From a bacterium (GTDB lineage Bacteria; Oederibacteriota; PGYV01; DSBP01), in assembly GCA_011049465.1 (NCBI GenBank), contig DSBP01000175.1, forward strand, positions 1-5,579: a stretch of DNA of 5,579 nt, in the 5' to 3' direction. Below the pieces are notes generated by a model. That model did not search any database. It was not told the origin of the DNA and worked only from the letters and a program-made list of their open reading frames with translations. Below, one piece after another: positions 4,811 to 5,579 of this stretch; within the stretch, counting starts at the first letter, position 1, and each line of letters opens with the position of its first letter. The position numbers were made by a program, and so were the translations under genes.

Positions 4811-5377
4811 ATGTCGAGGATAGGTAAACAACCGGTAAAAATACCGGCGGGCGTTAAAGCCTCAAAAGACGGCGCGGAACTCAGGCTTGAGGGCCCAAAA
4901 GGGAAAACCGCGCATAAGACGAATCCGAATTTTGTATATGAAATAACCGCTGACGCGATAACCGTCAAACCTGCGGAGGCTGTCTCTCTTGCCGACAGGC
5001 GGATAAAGGCCCTTTACGGAATGGAGCGGTCGCTTATAGATTCAAGGGTAAAGGGAGTGCTGGAAGGCTACACAAAGACGCTTTTGCTGAAAGGCGTAGG
5101 ATACAGGGCGCAGCTTCAGGGAAAGACGCTGAATTTTACCCTTGGGTTCTCTCATCCGATAAATTACAGGGTTCCCGACGGGATTACAGTGACGGTTGAC
5201 AATCAGACAAAGGTGATAGTGAGCGGAATAGACAAGCACATGGTGGGGCAGGTAGCGGCTGATATCAGGATGTTCAAGCCGCCCGAGCCATATCAGGGCA
5301 AAGGCGTTATGTATGAAAATGAGCAGGTAAGAAGAAAAGCCGGGAAAAGCGCAGCGGGCGCAAAAGGCGCAAAATAA
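4811..5377 (+). CDS. rplF: 50S ribosomal protein L6
   Basis: L6 binds 23S rRNA near the sarcin-ricin loop and the factor-binding stalk base. The 188-residue product has two tandem domains, as expected. The N-terminal one starts MSRIGKQPVKIPAGVKA and includes LEGPKGK (26-32). The C-terminal one includes LLKGVGYRAQLQGKTLNFTLGFSHP (92-116), VSGIDKHMVGQVAADIR and the signature PEPYQGKGV (158-166), where position 162 is Gln rather than the usual Lys. The tail after RRKAGK is an Ala/Gly/Lys-rich run (SAAGAKGAK), slightly longer than usual. Measured from the rpsH stop at 4760 the upstream gap is 50 nt, the longest in the window; measured from 4796 it is 14 nt. Confidence 0.99.
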   Translation: MSRIGKQPVKIPAGVKASKDGAELRLEGPKGKTAHKTNPNFVYEITADAITVKPAEAVSLADRRIKALYGMERSLIDSRVKGVLEGYTKTLLLKGVGYRAQLQGKTLNFTLGFSHPINYRVPDGITVTVDNQTKVIVSGIDKHMVGQVAADIRMFKPPEPYQGKGVMYENEQVRRKAGKSAAGAKGAK

Positions 5378-5384
5378 AAGGCTG

Positions 5385-5394
5385 TAACGGAGGA
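5385..5394 (+). repeat. Third copy of a TAACGGAGGA ribosome-binding decamer
   Basis: The identical decamer TAACGGAGGA stands before rplP (1969-1978), rpmC (2403-2412) and rplR (5385-5394), and a 9-of-10 variant lies before rpsQ (2604-2613). It includes the GGAGG core and is best read as a recurrent form of the Shine-Dalgarno site. Confidence 0.5.
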
Positions 5395-5404
5395 AAAAAG
5401 GCTG

Positions 5405-5579
5405 ATGAAGATAAAAAAACGCACAAATAATGTAAGAGCGAAAAGGGAAAACAGGCACGCGCGCCTCAGAAAAAAAATATCGGGAAGCGCGGCAAGGCCA
5501 AGGCTGTCCCTTTTTAAAGGAGGCAGGTCATTGTTTGCCCAGGTCATAGATGATGAAGGCGGGAAGACAATTCTCGGGC
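5405..5579 (+). CDS. rplR: 50S ribosomal protein L18, N-terminal part (3' end outside window)
   Basis: L18 binds 5S rRNA together with L5 and carries it into the central protuberance. The 58 visible residues begin MKIKKRTNNVRAKRENRHARLRKK-like, a strongly basic arm. They continue with ISGSAARPRLSLFKGGRSLFAQVIDDEGGKTILG, which matches the L18 core (compare the usual KISGTAERPRLxVFRSxKHIYAQVIDD). Full L18 is about 120 residues, so roughly half is missing at the window edge. GGAGG at 5389-5393 lies 11 nt before the ATG, and no better start occurs between the rplF stop and this codon. The order rplF-rplR is the standard one; rpsE would be expected next. Confidence 0.96.
   Translation, partial: MKIKKRTNNVRAKRENRHARLRKKISGSAARPRLSLFKGGRSLFAQVIDDEGGKTILG

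Overview
This window is a stretch of the bacterial S10-spc ribosomal protein cluster, all on the + strand, in the canonical order: rplB (3' part), rpsS, rplV, rpsC, rplP, rpmC, rpsQ, rplN, rplX, rplE, rpsZ (zinc-type rpsN), rpsH, rplF, rplR (5' part). It is packed almost without gaps. Neighbouring genes touch, overlap by 4 or 17 nt, or are separated by 14-27 nt, and nearly every junction carries a clear AGGAGG-like Shine-Dalgarno (SD) sequence. No promoter, terminator, tRNA, mobile element or CRISPR array was seen, so the genes are probably read from a promoter upstream of the window as one long transcript. Positions 1-2918 hold the S10-operon part (L2 to S17) and 2915-5579 the spc part (L14 to L18), with no transcriptional boundary visible between them.

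The organism is a bacterium with intermediate G+C, a standard-looking code (TAA, TAG and TGA all end genes at expected places) and a marked preference for AGG (Arg) and ATA (Ile) even in these highly expressed genes. S14 is the four-cysteine zinc form and L24 has a four-cysteine zinc-ribbon-like C-terminus. L2 has a DHPMGGGEGR motif rather than the DHPHGGGEGR of E. coli, and S19 has TWAR..S; both recall Bacteroidetes-like and some uncultured lineages. I cannot name the phylum with confidence.

The gene products assemble into the two ribosomal subunits: S19, S3, S17, S14 and S8 in the 30S, and L2, L22, L16, L29, L14, L24, L5, L6 and L18 in the 50S.

The one real anomaly is rpsH. Its reading frame ends at a TAA (4758-4760) about a dozen residues early. 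The missing S8 C-terminus (KVGGEIICEIW) follows in the same frame and ends at a second TAA (4794-4796), 14 nt before rplF. One in-frame stop codon therefore separates an otherwise full-length, colinear S8. It may be a sequencing or assembly error, a recent nonsense mutation or a recoded stop; the sequence alone cannot decide.
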